Assembly (NCBI GenBank): GCA_911728435.2
Contig: OU452210.1
Location: forward strand, 15,670,442 to 15,734,441
Direction of reading: 5' to 3'
Length of the DNA stretch: 64,000 nucleotides
Source: Apoderus coryli
Lineage: Eukaryota; Arthropoda; Insecta; Coleoptera; Attelabidae
In this document: one piece after another, positions 37,005 to 51,100 of the stretch
How positions within the stretch are numbered: the stretch's first letter is position 1
Layout of the letters: each line of letters starts with the position of its first letter
Translations under genes and position numbers: made by a program
Notes under the pieces: model-generated
Database searches by the model: none
What the model saw: the letters and a program-made list of their open reading frames with translations, nothing else
Told to the model about the DNA's origin: nothing

Positions 37005-39277
37005 CTGTTGAATAATTGAATAAAAGATTTTTTGGCATCGAACAAAAAATATAGATCGTTTTAGTTCAAATTTAATTAAAGAAGTTAAGAGAAAAATTCA
37101 ATAATCACAAATAATAAAAAACGTTTCTATTTCGATTACTGAATATACATAATATATTATACCTTCAGGGGAAATTATTTTGCATTTTAAATATTATGCT
37201 AAATAAGTTCATTTTAATTTAATAAATCTCTTTTCATAAATTATTAATTTCCGCCAACTGTATAGAAATAAAAAGATACCGCATACTGCATAGAGGTTTT
37301 GAAATGTCAAATGCTAAGGTGTTTCCATCTTTTCTCAAAATTTAAATACCTAGTAAATTATCTCGAATATGTTTAACGTAATCCACGACCCATCACCAGC
37401 TACAAAAAAATAGCAACCATGCCAGCTGAATTATATGAATTTGCTTGATATTTGTGATTGTGTTTTAGTAAGTATATAAACAAAAAGTAAAATAATTTTG
37501 ATCTTACTATCTGTACATTAAAGCCTTGGGGTAGTAGTAAAAGGGGGTATTTTGGCTAAATTAATTTCGGTACCGTTCTTGTCATTTTGACTACTTTTAA
37601 CAAGGGCTACGTAATTAATAAGTAATTTTTCGCGGCTGTATTAAAAAAATTATTTATGTGATTTTTTCAATTTTATTAACTTGATATTATGGTTCTATCA
37701 TTTTATAAATTTTGACTATCCCGGATTCAGTATCATATTGTCTGAAGTTGGATTTCCAAAGTTGGAGTTAAGTTAGACAATTCAAATAACAGAACCCAAA
37801 GAAGAGCGAGAACTGAGCCCGACTATAAGATATAAATATGAAATAATAAAAATAAAACAACTCGCGTTTATAGAAACGCAAGCCGCAAATATTATAGTGA
37901 ATACATTTGATGCGATTATAAAAATTATTTGAACCGTTGCGTTATGGTATGATGTTCTAAAATTCACGTATAAGTACATTTTTAATACATCAAATTTAAA
38001 TTATTCATACATGCAGAGTTTCCTTCAAATATAGGTACTTTTGTAAGTATTTCTTTTTCTACTGACTGTGTGTAGGTCATATAGAAAAGTTTGCAGCGCA
38101 CCACTTTGATATTAACCTTTATTATGATGGACTGCATTCAGGTTTCCATGTACTCTCCAGTGACGCTCTGGTGAAAACAAAACGTGAAACTAGTACAGTA
38201 TATCCAGATATGTAAATAGAATGTTTAGCAATATCTTCTACACAAAGAATATACAATGTTCTTTCCTTATTGTTTTTATTTTCCATTCAAAATCCAAAAT
38301 TTAAGGATTGTATATGATGTTGAAATAGCATTAGTCGGATTTGAGCAACATGATGTGTGAATTTGTATATTTTAAAGTCCCTGTCACTGTTTTATTAGTT
38401 TACAGCAGTATACATCACCGGTATATCCATACCATCATAGAAGAGAATTATCCTTTGATTCATTTATATTTATGTTGTTTATAACAAAGCATATTTCAAA
38501 ATGCGTTAGAGTATTCAATATAGCAATTATAGATTTTTCAAAAAGTAGGAAATTTTCACATAACATAGGTACCTATGCAATAGAAAATCAACTTGTATTT
38601 GTGTGATTGATTAATCTCCGAGACTAAAGTTACGAGCTTTGGATATCCAGCCACAAAATGTCCTGACCCTTTATTACCTAAACAAAACTATAAAAATTCC
38701 ATATTTGTAAAGAATTTTCAACAATTCCATATGTCAATCATTGAAGTATATTACGTAATCTATAAGACTAATGTCGCATGAATATTTCAATAGCCGATAG
38801 AGTTATCCCTATATAGTCTAAACTGACAAGTTAAGTAGTTTATAGAACAATATTGGGTAGAACAATGACCTTTTGGTATTGATTACAATGACTTTTTCCA
38901 CACCGGCAATTGTTTCTCTTTCTTGTGATAATCAATCAATACAAAATGGGTTTGTACTTCAATTTAGTAACTAGAAACTGCAGTAGATATAATTGTAGGG
39001 TTTCTATCCATTGAAACTGCGATATTAACTATGGAGGATTGTTTTTCAGTTTACGAGGACTGTTCAATAGAAATACGTTTGATTTAAGTTGCTATCAAAC
39101 AACGTAACTAATTTGATTTATCTTTATTTGCTAGAGTACTACTAAAAATTATTTCGCAGCAGACTTTCCTTTGTAGCCTTATTACGTATTAGCTTACATA
39201 CTTTATAAGGATAACGTTCAGTTCTGTTAAACTACGCCCAATAGAATTATTATCATGGAATTTACGAACACTCAAAC

Positions 39278-39302
39278 ATATATATATATATATATATATA
39301 TA
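39278..39302. repeat. (AT)n microsatellite
   Basis: About 12 uninterrupted AT dinucleotides. Confidence 0.9.
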
Positions 39303-42300
39303 GGTATATATAATTTAGTACAATAGTCGTTTTGAAAACAAGCTTTTTGGTTTACAACCTATTTTAGACAAAGCATATATCATTTGTGCTCCCCAATTAC
39401 ACAAGCTTGGTGCTCAAAATTTATGTAAAAGGCCCCTACATTCTTGTTTTACCTTCATCTCGCGGTTCTTGAGCGGTTTTACCCTCTTCTTCAAGGCATA
39501 CAATATATGGTGCACTTTAGAAACTACCCTTATCCAATGATCACTCATTATAGCATATATTCGCATTAAAAATGTCCCAAAAAATTTAAAAAATATAGGC
39601 CTTTCATTGTAACCTAGTGTTTTTTTAAATGTCGGGAATGATATACCTAGATTAGAGTAGGTAATCTTATTCCTGACATTTAGACGGAAATATGAATATA
39701 ATTTTTATTTGTTTTTGGGAAGGGCTGGTTTCGTTTGCTTTTCGAAAGCTAAAGGAAATGTGCTAAAAGCATAAAATTACAAGTACCTGTGTAATATATA
39801 AGTTTATAAGATAATAAAGCTTACTAGTACTAGTTATTTTAAATATTTTTAAAATCTTAAATAAAAGAAAACTTATTTTACAATCCTCGTCTGGTTTAAA
39901 TCAACTTTTCTATACTTAAAGTAAATTGTTGCTTAATTGTAAATTTTGTACACACTCTCTATATTTCATCGTCAAACTTTACAAAATCATATTCTCTTGC
40001 TGTCGAATAACTTTAGCGTCTAAAACTTAAAGGAAACTTAAAACACATTCAGTCAAGTCAAAAGGGAGTTAATGACAATATTTATCTTATGAACTAATTA
40101 AATATGACTTACGAAATATGATACCGGAATGACTAAAATTTTAAATAACCTGCACACACAACCTTAAACTTAAAATCCAACAATACAAAAAAAAATTGTA
40201 ATATAAAATTTGTTATGTCAATTATGTATTCTGGTCACAATGAAATACAATATTTTTCCAATTACGTTCTTTCTGTCAAAACACAAACTTTTGAATCTAA
40301 GGTGGAGTAGACGCCGGATTATTTTGTTAAAAAAAATCCATATATATAGGCCTTCAAAATCCATAGACACCGGAGATACAAATCGGTATATCTGTCTATA
40401 TGAGTGGTCGTTTGTCAAGATCTCCTGTATTTTTCTGTTAGTAAATATTTTATATGCATATTCGTGTATATCCATCTGTATTTATTATGCTGCTTAAGCT
40501 GAACCAGAAGTTAGCAAAGATAGACATAAAAGAGCACATATTGTTCAAAGCTTTTTCGTAATACAATTGTAATTACTCTTGACGCCTCAATAATGCTAAA
40601 ACTCACGTCATGCTGAATTATCGACAACTAAGTAAATACTTTGGGCTAAACGGTATAAACCTATTTGACATGAAAGTTGAACATGCTTAAATAATCATCA
40701 TTAGGAGTATAAAATATTCAAAAACAAATCGATAATTAACATATTTATTATATATATTTTCCACATGTCATTATTTTAAATTCTGCTTGTATTACTTAGT
40801 AATAAATATCTTGATAGTCCAGTACTTAGTAATAATTGTTGTTTCTATTATGAAAAAAGTTCTTATGAGGAAGCTCAATACCCTCTACTGTATTGATATT
40901 GAGAACGGAACAAAGTCACACGGGGCCCCGTCTTCGGACTGATTCATGCTACTCCTGACTTGTGTCAAGAACTCACGTACCTAACAACAATTTTACGACT
41001 CCCAATGATAAACCGTTGTTAATTAATCCATAATTACTAAAACAACGCGTTTATTTACAAAATAACCAGGAAATTTTGTGATTTTTTCAAAGCGTAAGTT
41101 CCTTGGAAGGAAGTTTACGATTTACAACATAGAGAAATATAAATGAAAATATGTCATTAATATTTTTACTGCCACAATCATGAAATTAAATTGCCCAACC
41201 CTGCAGCGCAGCGTTCGGAGAAAATTGCTGCTGGAGCATATTAGTTTGATGACAAAATTCAACTGAATCAACTTCTTGTTTGGTATACCTATCAGGTAAC
41301 GAATCATGTTCGCTTCCATATGTCCTATTTTGCACGTTTTCATTTAACCAGTTTGCCAATTGCATATGGTTGTAAAAAAATTTCTAAACTAAAAAAACTT
41401 AAAACTTTTATTATAATTTAGTTTGTTGATCAAAAAACGTGCCGTTTAAATAAATAATTCAAATTGGCTTAATTAATGTATTTTTAATGCCAGATAAATA
41501 ATCATCCGAAACATTTTTTTGTCATTTAAAAGAAATACTAGACATTATAAACTCATAGTTGTGAAATATCTAAAATAGCCGAATTGATTATATATAAATA
41601 TTTTTATGCAGACATTTTTTTTCTACTAGATTTAGTAGAAGAAAGCCAATCTAGTCTAGTTAGTCCTCAAGTCAACTGCTACTCTTCTGTCAAAATGCTC
41701 TAGCAAGTGCATCAATATCCTATCGAATTCAGTGGAAATGGGGATGTATTTTTTAACACCCTGTATAAAAAACAATTTGACAGTTGAACAATTTTTAAAA
41801 TAGCAATGTCTTTCACAAAAAGGCAATCTGTGAACCCGTGAAAACCGGAGGTCAATATTTGGTCGCTATCCAAAAAATTGGTGCTTGAAAGTTAGTCAAA
41901 ATTTTCCTTGCTCGAAAGCAATTGTCCAGCACTTTAGTTCCAGTGAAAACGTGCAAAGTAGTACTATCATAATAGTTACCAATAATATAAAGCAAATTAT
42001 GTAGAACCCTCTTACGTTTCTTTTGTTATTATTTTTAGTTTGCAATATACGATTTACTTTAGATAGTAACTGTTACACTATTATAACTATAATAGTTTAG
42101 CTATATGCCTTGTGTTATAATTGAAGTCAAACTGGAAATAAATGAGTTCAAGAAATTTCTTTTTTTTACCTATAAGCCAATTATTTCTTTTGTAGTAAAA
42201 TATACAATTATTTTCTTTCCCTAATTTACATGAATATAGCTTTAGTGGAAATGTGTAAGATTTTTCATGGAAATTCAATTCGATATACCGTCCAATTGTC

Positions 42301-43084
42301 TAGGAAAATTTTATTTAGTGTTTTTACGTGGAATGTCTCAATCATGCCCACATATTAAATTAATTCAAGTAAACATGAAAAATGTATGCGAAAATTGAAG
42401 CTGTCAATTGCAGTGATACCTATATATTTATTTGTTGTGTCAAAAGAAACGAAATATCAATGGTTCTTTATTTTACAATCGGTATGAAGGCGATGTTTCT
42501 AAAATTTCAACTATAAACTTAATTGTGACGTGCACGCAAAGACACAATTTGTTGTTGGCGGGGAACAATAGCTTTATTTTTGTTTCCATACATTTTCAGA
42601 AGCTATTTTCTTAAAATGTCTACCTGTTTTGGCGTGACATTTAGATTTAATTTAAACGATGCGACGCGACGTGTGGGGAGGGTGATTTTGTTGCTGCCTG
42701 TATTAATAGCGATATACAGTTGCCTCATGCAAATTTTGATTTCGAATTTTGGAAATGGTTTATCCATATACCTAACTATGGAAATTACTATGCTAATACA
42801 AATACAGTAGCGCTATAAATTCAAAGAGGTGCTTTATATGCCCTCAAAAGCGTAAAGTTTTGTTGATCATTTAGTCATTATCATAGTCAGTAACTACTTC
42901 TAAACAAATTATTTATCACACTTTATATTTTAGGCAGCACTAGGCATAACTCTTAATTGTCAAAAGATACTCTTAAATATTGAGAAATATTATGGTCTGA
43001 GTTTCTCGTCAATCGGAAGAACAAATTCCTCGCAGTAAAAAAAGTTTATTAACTTTTCGAACAAAGAGCTCGGTAGATGTTGAA

Positions 43085-43320
43085 CATGAACTGATTGTAA
43101 ACTGGCCACTGTCATTTCAATCATCATCTATCCAGGTAAGACATTTCAGAAAATTCAGAATACTGTTTGTACCTGGAGGATGATGAAACAATGGAACATA
43201 TAATCTGATGTCCTGTCCAGCAGACCTGCTAGAATTAGATTTGTGACATTTGGGAAATCTACAAGAAAGCTCGTTTAGTGCAATAATCGACTTCATCCAT
43301 CATCTGTTCTCAAATGAATA
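43085..43320 (+). pseudogene. 3' end of a degenerate non-LTR retrotransposon ORF
   Basis: The plus-strand translation reads TGHCHFNHHLSR, then NSEYCLYLEDDETMEHII, stop, CP, and near the end AIIDFIHHLFSNE followed by TAA. This order (TGH, a cysteine/LEDDETMEH/CP block, hydrophobic tail) is that of the C-terminal region after reverse transcriptase, or the RNase H region, in insect jockey/R1-type elements. Internal stops and frameshifts show it is inactive. The clade cannot be assigned from this piece. Confidence 0.65.
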
Positions 43321-44236
43321 AAAATATAGATACTCGTACATGAATGCTGAATATCAATCAACTTGGATAGTACGTTAATATTTTGTTTGTTGTAATAATT
43401 AATTTCTTTAACAAATGTTCATCTAAATTTGAAGTAGGCTCTCAGTTTGTGTTTGCATGGCCTAATAATTAATCTCATGCAAATCGGAAGCAAATTTCCA
43501 TATAATATGAACAAAAAACCTGTTAAAGAAATTTGATTTGGAATGACTTGCTTCTGAGGTGACTGAAAGTTACATTCAGAAAGCTTTTATCGCAGCTTGT
43601 CACGAAAACAAAAACGTGCTAGAAAAATCTAAAAAGCGTGACTGTCATGTAATTATATATACAAAATAATACATTATTTTCCCGAAGCGTAGTTACAAAC
43701 TATTAATGAATGCTTCCGAATAATTCTCATGTTACTCAAAAACTAATTACCTAAGCGTCAATTTTGTATTCAAATACTTAATAATTTACTCGGAAAAATG
43801 TATTTGAAGTACTTATCAAATACTTTATTATTTGAACTTAAGTTTCATTTATTTTTTTACAAAATATATTGGGGTGTGTGTATTTATTTTAACTTTTATA
43901 TTTTAAAAGATCGCTTTGTTAGATACTATGTATTATCACTTATTTCAGACGTAAATCTGCTGCTGGTTTGGACTTAAAGTTCCTATATGAACTCAAATTT
44001 AGTTGGATATTGTTTGGCATTCACCTAATTCAATTGATGCCTGCCATGTAAAATAACGTTATTATAAAGCTTCGTTTTTATGCGGCTTCTATTTATACAT
44101 ATAATAGTTAACAACCCGGTAGGATAGCAGTTAAGAAAAATAACAAAAACATTAGTGTAATCTTATTGAATTAACTTTATTTTCCAATTGTTTTAGTGTA
44201 AATGGTTTTTTATATATAAATATTTCAGAAACTCAC

Positions 44237-44452
44237 CGAATAAAGTTTTCTTTTAGTAAAAAAAAAAAAGTACACACTGGTAACGAGTAGAGAGTAGAAT
44301 TTATGAATATGTGATAAACGCAACAACTGCAGAATAAAAGAAATAATGCGGCAAAGCTCGCGTTAAATTTTCTAACACGTGGAACTTAGCACCGCGTCCG
44401 CAATTTAGATACACAAGCTTTTAGCATGCCTACATCGGTAAAGCTCACGACT
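44237..44452 (-). promoter_or_regulatory. candidate core promoter and non-coding first exon
   Basis: On the minus strand TCAGTCG gives a consensus arthropod initiator with its A at 44452. GTATAG lies about 28 bp upstream. GCGGACG, a match to the Drosophila pause-button motif KCGRWCG, lies at +52 to +58 (44395-44401). The first ~100 nt are CpG-containing, unlike the surroundings. The stretch ends at a strong donor TTCG|GTGAGTTT at 44237, giving a 216-nt exon with short upstream ORFs only. It is a reasonable start for the transmembrane transcript. These motifs are short and could coincide by chance. Confidence 0.42.
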
Positions 44453-47400
44453 GACTGGCTGGATGCCGCTTTACACTATACATACTATAGTGCTATACTC
44501 AAAGGATTCTCTCGTTTTAGTCCTTTTTGTTAAAAGTGGGGGGTGCAACGATTCTTGTAAAATGGACCTACTGGTCACTAGAACTTAAATCAAGTTGGAA
44601 TTATCCTAGGTCATTGTCCTTTACAAATTAGCTAAACACAATACTTTGATGGTTTTAATCAAAGTCTTTGCCAATCAGATTCCTTTTTATTTTCTTAATA
44701 TGCGAAAAATAATGGTTTGCGGTAGTGGTTTGCTCTAACTTGATTGGTTTATGATATAGATATTTGCAAATTGCAGGAGTTAAAATAAACGAATTTGATG
44801 ATTGACTTACGTTTTTGATTTTTACGATTCCCATTTTAAAACTATCGTCTTGTAGAATTTCTTCTCAACGTTTCCACATCTTCAGGAGTTATTTTCACCA
44901 CTAATCGCTCGGTTGAGTTCCATAGGCTTATAACTTTAGATTAGCAAATCATTTAAAAACTTTTCAAGTTTGATAGTAACTCATAATGTTGTTTATTTGA
45001 AAAAGTACAATGCGTTTCTAAAATAATAACGAGCGTTCTATAAAATGTAATCCTTCGCTAACAAAGAAGACTTAACTACTTGTTTATCTGTTACATTATA
45101 AAATAAAGAAAGTAAGCCTCTTAAATAATAAACTACTTAACCAAACTAAAGTGAACACAGTCAATATATTAAATAAAATAGTTTGGAAACTTGTTGGTAA
45201 GCTAGTACCTACTAGCAGTAGCATAATCAAACTTACAGTTATGGGAACTAAAGTCTGTAGTAGTTGTGGAAGTTATTTGGGAAAAGACATAACGCAAGTT
45301 AACCGAATTATACAATAAAATTAATATATGGAAGATTCACGCTAAATGAATTTCAATAGAAAAGGTGTAGATATTGAAAATAAAATACTTTTATAATAAA
45401 ATTAGCTTATTTTAAAACACTATTATTTGTAAGTTTCGTTTCCGTTACAGTTTTGTTCGTGAAAAGTTAATTTCTCATGTCATGCGAGTGAGTTTTCTTA
45501 CATTTTGAATATGTAAGTTACCTATGTATTCTAATAGCATGGGTGGAACCGTATACACAACATTTTGGTCAGTACTAAGTACGTGGAGTTATGACACGAC
45601 TTAATATAATAATTAATATTTCCCTTAGTCGCCCCTCAGTAAACTCAATGTTCACTAAATTATAATACTTTCCAAGTTTTACGCTACTGTATAAGAGTTT
45701 TAAAAAACTTCAAAGTTAGAATATTAATTGATTTTATTGGAGAAATTTTATATACTTTTTCCATTTCTTTATTGAACTGACATAAAATGAAGTTTTAATC
45801 ATTAGCAAAACGAATCTATCAAACTTAAAACTTTCTATCATATCCTTAATGAACAATATGGAGCAATACCTACAAGTTCTAAAGAATGTGTTTTCTAGAT
45901 ACAAAAAATTATGAAAAGGATTTTGTTGTTCTGTTTTTTCATTTTTATTTTGCTGTACGAGTTCGAGATGAAAACGGATTTCTGTTAATTAAAGTATAGT
46001 TTTTGTAAAGTAAATCGGCACAGCACAGTGACAGACCTTCTATAAGTAAATCAACGTAATATTTTTAGACGTTTTTATTGGAATTCATTATCGAATTACT
46101 ATCTTCTAAACTGTTGTTAAAACTAAATGTACATTTTGTTGTAATAAAATGTACGAAAAGTTTTAATTATTATTGACCCTTCTTAAAATTAGTGATATCA
46201 ACAGCTCTGTCTAAATGTATGGTCAGTAATACGCAAGAACCTAACTGGACGGTCTTTACGGGTTCTAAGCTAATTAATTTCTCAATTCCCTTCCACTTCG
46301 TAGGTACACATTTACAATCAAATACACTGAATTGTTGGAAAGCTTTAGGAATCTCCAATTTAATGAAGGTTGACCCCTATTGACTGATTGATTAAATTAA
46401 AGTTAAATTATAGTAGCCTAGCAATATAGAAAAAATCACAATGCATTTACGCCGTTTATTGCCTAGATAGGTCTTTCGAATATTTTTTTTTTCCTTTTTT
46501 CTCTAACAAACAGTCTGGATTAAGTGAAAATCTCTCAAAGAAAAATGCATTAGCTGTAAGTGCTAAAATAATTACAAAAAAAAGAGAAATCTGAAAAGCA
46601 CTTTGAACGTGAATATAATAATAAATGCAATTATTTACCACCATAAAGCATAAGGTATAGCGTATATTTAACATTTCATACTTTCAGTACAGCTTTACTC
46701 ATACAATATGTACTGGAGTTGTTACGCAAAACTTCTAACAACAGTACCTATTATACGCCATAAACTTTGAAGTGAGCAGACAAAATGAATTCGCCCTCTT
46801 TCTCAGATATTTATGTGTATAAGTTCATACTTTATTATTAATACAGCTTTGAGTACCTATATTCTACATGGAGAATCAAAGTGAAAAAAGCTTACATCAT
46901 TGACGAAATATCGAATTTCGTTCTAACAACTCATAACGATGGACGGAAGCGATCTATTAATTTATAAAAAATAAATAACTTGTGTTGAATGTCCATCGTT
47001 CATCCCTTGCTATAAATAAATAGATATGTGAAATACCAAATAATTTATTTACAGAGTAGAATTATTAGCACTAGTATATATATATTTGAAACTTTCGTAG
47101 CAATTACAATTACTAACTAGTCTCTCTCATTCCTATGTATAGAAATCACTGTATTCTAATTTTTGGCAAACTACAATTTGCTTAATCGTCACTTAAATAG
47201 CTCAATTTCAAACGGTGCTGCTTAATTTGTATATTCGACGTAAAGCAAATTCCTTTTAATCACCAACCATTTGCTGATACGCGCTAAAATGTTACATAAT
47301 TACTTCGAATGCAGCTTTGTTAAATTTTGTTATATCTCCTGCTACCGCAAAAGGTTAATTACAATTGGATGACATTAACTGTTGTTTTGCTAGAATGAAC

Positions 47401-48052
47401 AAAAAAATTTAAACAGAATGATGTCTCAGGCGGACTCTTTTATTATAATTATTATCAGTTTAAACGTTACATAATCTTTTTCTGAAAATATTTTTTGTGA
47501 GACTGAAATATAATTTTTATTTGAATGAAAATATTTCTCAACTTATTTATTTTCAATTTAACAAACTTCACAACATCGTATATAGTATAGGTAATGATAT
47601 ATAATATAATAAATGAGTCCCATGAAAATGCTGATAGAATTAAATTTATCCCACAATCAAATATGTCCCATGGTGGCAAAACTTAAATTCAAATAATACA
47701 TTCAACTGAATTCGAGAGAATGTAAACTGAAATTCCTAAAGGCCTTCGCTTTGTCCATTCCATTCTACCACATAGTTTATAATCTGACTAAATTCGATCT
47801 CTCCAATCGACTCTATTAAATGCTGAATGTGAGAAAATTAACTTAACCTACGTTGCTATAAATGTTGACCCAGCTACCAATTCTAAACTATGATATTAGC
47901 TAATATGTAGGGAACTTTAGATATTTGCAAAAGGTAGTTCTACGAAATACATTAAATTAGTTTTCAATTGCATTCTACATAAGATGATGCGGAATTTATT
48001 TGTTATAGGATAGGATTGTGGTTAAGTTGTTTTAAATTTTTGGGTCTCTTAC
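44453..48052 (-). other. upstream sequence, no gene seen
   Basis: AT-rich. A 58-codon minus-strand frame ends near 44660, and a possible 18-nt phase 1-1 micro-segment lies near 45238-45255. Neither is convincing. No mobile-element protein is visible. Confidence 0.5.
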
Positions 48053-48103
48053 CTGTAGAGCTTTGAGAATAAGTTTTTACTTCCAAGTTCTGTACTTGTT
48101 CAT
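48053..48103 (-). CDS. 51-nt phase 1-1 exon upstream of the transmembrane start
   Basis: The minus strand reads TTTTAATTTTTTCTTACAG, then 51 nt, then CTACAG|GTAAGAGACC: both splice sites are close to consensus. In phase 1 the exon is fully open, encoding EQVQNLEVKTYSQSST between two split codons, and it is symmetrical like the firm exons. It lies upstream of the candidate promoter at 44452, so it should belong to a transcript starting farther upstream. Joining it to the 45-nt exon at 24578 (Val at the junction) keeps frame; joining it to the 31050 exon does not. Alternatively it is a non-coding 5'UTR exon. Confidence 0.5.
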
Positions 48104-51100
48104 CTGTAAGAAAAAATTAAAAGTTAGTCAAATATTTAGAATTTTTAAATTCTTGCATTACGAATGTGAACACACTAGAATTATTTTTCTCTATAAAAGA
48201 GGCAGCATATATTTCAAACCGTATTCCAGCGTTAAAGAAATAAGAAAAAAAAAGTTTCGTCTTTTGTTTTAATGTTATTAAAGTACTTGTTTATATTCGT
48301 TTGACTGATATTCAAAAGTCAACATCGTCCAAAACGACCAACGCGACGTCACGCAAGTAAGCCTCTCGAGAAAGTTATGGTTATGTAAATGGGTCTAGCA
48401 AAGTTTTAGAGACGAGATGCTTTACATCAACATATCTAAATGTTGATATACATACATTACTTCATGTAACAGATATTTGATATTGATATTTTGATTGCAA
48501 CCAATGACAATGTTTTTGGAAACGTTGTACCTAACTTCACTGTTACAGGACAGAAACAAGAATCTAGCTGAATAATCAAATTTGTTTAAAATTACAAAAA
48601 TACTATAATTAAAATCTAGAAGCAATCTAAATCGAAGTATGGCTATTGTTATGTCTAATCCAAATTTTCGATTTCAACCTTCGACTGTGCTTTCGTGGTA
48701 CGGTCCAATTTGTATATTTATGCTGATTCCACCTAGCGCTAATTATATTACTGTGCCAAATATCTGTCTACCTTTCTACTTTTTTCGACATAAATATAAA
48801 TTTACATTTGTTATTAAATTTTTGAATTTCAGGACATTCAGTATTTGTATTTTCAGTGTTATTTGAAGTTGCTTTGAGCATTGGTTTCATGTGAGGCACG
48901 CATTCTTGAAAGATACGAGGACAGACGGGTATAATTGCGCCTAAAACGTGCTCAGAGTATAACAGTGGCCATGATGATTATTTCCCGCTACTGCAGAAAA
49001 TTCGATTTTTCAAAAAATATAGGTACAATTGCAATTAGCTATACATCAGACAAGATATATAGAGATTTTTTACTCTATTTCAAGATATATGAATGGTTTT
49101 TTTAATGAAAAGAAACCATTTTTTTGTAGTTGTGTGAAAGTAAAAAAAGAAAACAGCTAAGTAGGAATTATCTCATCAATTTTATAAAATTTCATTGATT
49201 AATATCCTAAACAACCCCGCTCTTGCATGCCAACATAATTCGCTTTTCCTTTCGCTTTATTAAGCAATATTTTAGTTAGAGTTTACAATGAATTCCTTAG
49301 TGTAAACAATTTGATATTAATTTAATCACACCTCGTATATGTAACATGTACATATATCAATTCAGAAACATCATTTACATTTCAACTCACGTACTTCTGT
49401 ACAAACACTATCGTTGGATTTAACGAAATGTTGAACACCATTAAATCAGTTCATATGTACGTAATTGCCTTTTAATTGATACGTAATTGTCTTTCCTTTG
49501 ACAATATCATTTTGCTTTTATATGTCTTGGTAGTATCAATCTCTCTAACTAATTACATTGACATAAAATTTTGATGCTTCGTTTCATAATGTATCGTATC
49601 TAATTTCAAGTCCTGACTCACTATTTTATAAAGGTAAATCGTTGATATTTTCCGACTATTGAAATATTAAAAATAAAGAATGATTGACTATATGAAAGGG
49701 AGCATCTGTGTATAAAAAAAAAGTTGAAAAGACAAATTTGCACAATCTGTTTGTTAAATCTGTTGGCAATATTTTGTGATTTTGAGATTTACGGCAATGT
49801 GTTTCATGCATGATATTGATATTTGAATTTAGCAAATACATAGGTATATAATTGTAACACATTTTGTAAAGTACAGAGACATTTTTTGGAATATCTAAAC
49901 ATTAGTAAGGCACAAGAAAAATATTTGCTTAAAACACATCAAAATTCCAATGGGATTAATTTGTATAATTAAAGATCTGAAACCATTTAATATTTTTGTT
50001 AAGTGTGAGATATACATGGTAGTATAGAATGTCGTGAAGAGAGAGCAAATTCTACATCTAAAAAAGTTAATACAACAAAATCCTGAAAAAATCTTCTAAA
50101 AATTTTGTTTTGATTGATTTGGTTCTCAATTTTAAATTAAAATCCATAACGTTAAGGGAAGGGAATAATTCTGGACCACACACATCATCCTGATATACAG
50201 ATACGTATTTTTATCTCAAAATTTAATATTGTTTCAGGGCCATAAAATTCGAAAACAACAAACGCGTGTTTTATTATATCGACAACACATGAAAATCCAT
50301 TTAAACGAAGTTTTTTATTTTTTTTTTGTTAAACAGTTAAACTCACCAATATTTAGAAATTTACCGGCCTTTCAACATTTCATATATTTTGAAATTGATA
50401 CCGTGAATAATAATTAAATTGAAATAGCGAATATGATCTATACTTCATTTGTTCTGTACTCAAATCTCCTTTTCAAACCATATATTTTAATTTGCTTGGT
50501 ATATTTTACACATGTAAATAGAGATTTAAGCCTTATAACATTTTCTCTACATCTGTCTGTCGTAACAAATAACAAAAAAAACAAAGAAAACTTGGAAGTA
50601 ATTCCCGTTTTGTCTCTAAAGAGTTGACAGATGCAATGTTGTTAAAGGGGTTGAAACTGAATATATGTTCACCGTATTGTGTAAAGAAGAATGCGAATTT
50701 TAATGATATAAAAGGAAAAAGTGTGAAAAGCTTTAGGGAAAACAACTTTGCGGATTTCAAATGAAATGTAAAATACACATCTTGTACGTATGTTGTTGAG
50801 GCAAGCCCATAAGTACTTACATGGAGTCCCCAAACATTGGAGCAAATATGATTTCGAAAATAATATCAAAAAGTACTTGTATATTATAACTTCTTAACAC
50901 TGTTTGCTATTGCAACAGCTATCTTTTAGTTACTACCTGTATAATTTGCCTATAAAAGAGCCGTTGCTCAAGAGGTTCACATCTCTTGTTCCATATTTAG
51001 TTGAAATTATTCGAGCATATTGCTTACGTACCACAAAATGCTGGCAAAATAGACAGAACAGACAAAGTGAGAGAGGGCATGAAACTGAATTTCTCTTGAG

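Larger units (their letters stand above)
37005..44236 (-). other. upstream intron with retroelement tail
   Basis: AT-rich. It contains the LINE tail (43085-43320), an AT microsatellite (39278-39302) and an ACACCCTGTATA MITE end (41756-41767). It also has a G+C-richer block near 39400-39530 that looks like a mobile-element fragment. The 64-codon plus-strand frame at 42616-42810 (one membrane-like segment) is unrecognised. Confidence 0.5.

Noticed and set aside
38117..38167. 51-nt phase 1-1 open segment with a good acceptor (minus strand)
   Set aside because: The donor (AAAG|GTTAATATC) is weak, and the G+C-richer sequence looks like a mobile-element fragment.
39465..39500. 36-nt phase 1-1 open segment coding EGKTAQEPRDE (minus strand)
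   Set aside because: Two frames are open, the acceptor is poor and the block resembles an inserted G+C-rich repeat fragment.
42616..42810. 64-codon plus-strand frame with a membrane-like stretch
   Set aside because: No receptor or channel motif. Its CpG-rich core is shared with 51.77 kb, suggesting a repeat.
48639..48866. 75-codon plus-strand frame
   Set aside because: AT-driven hydrophobic composition, no homology recognised, no splice or promoter context.
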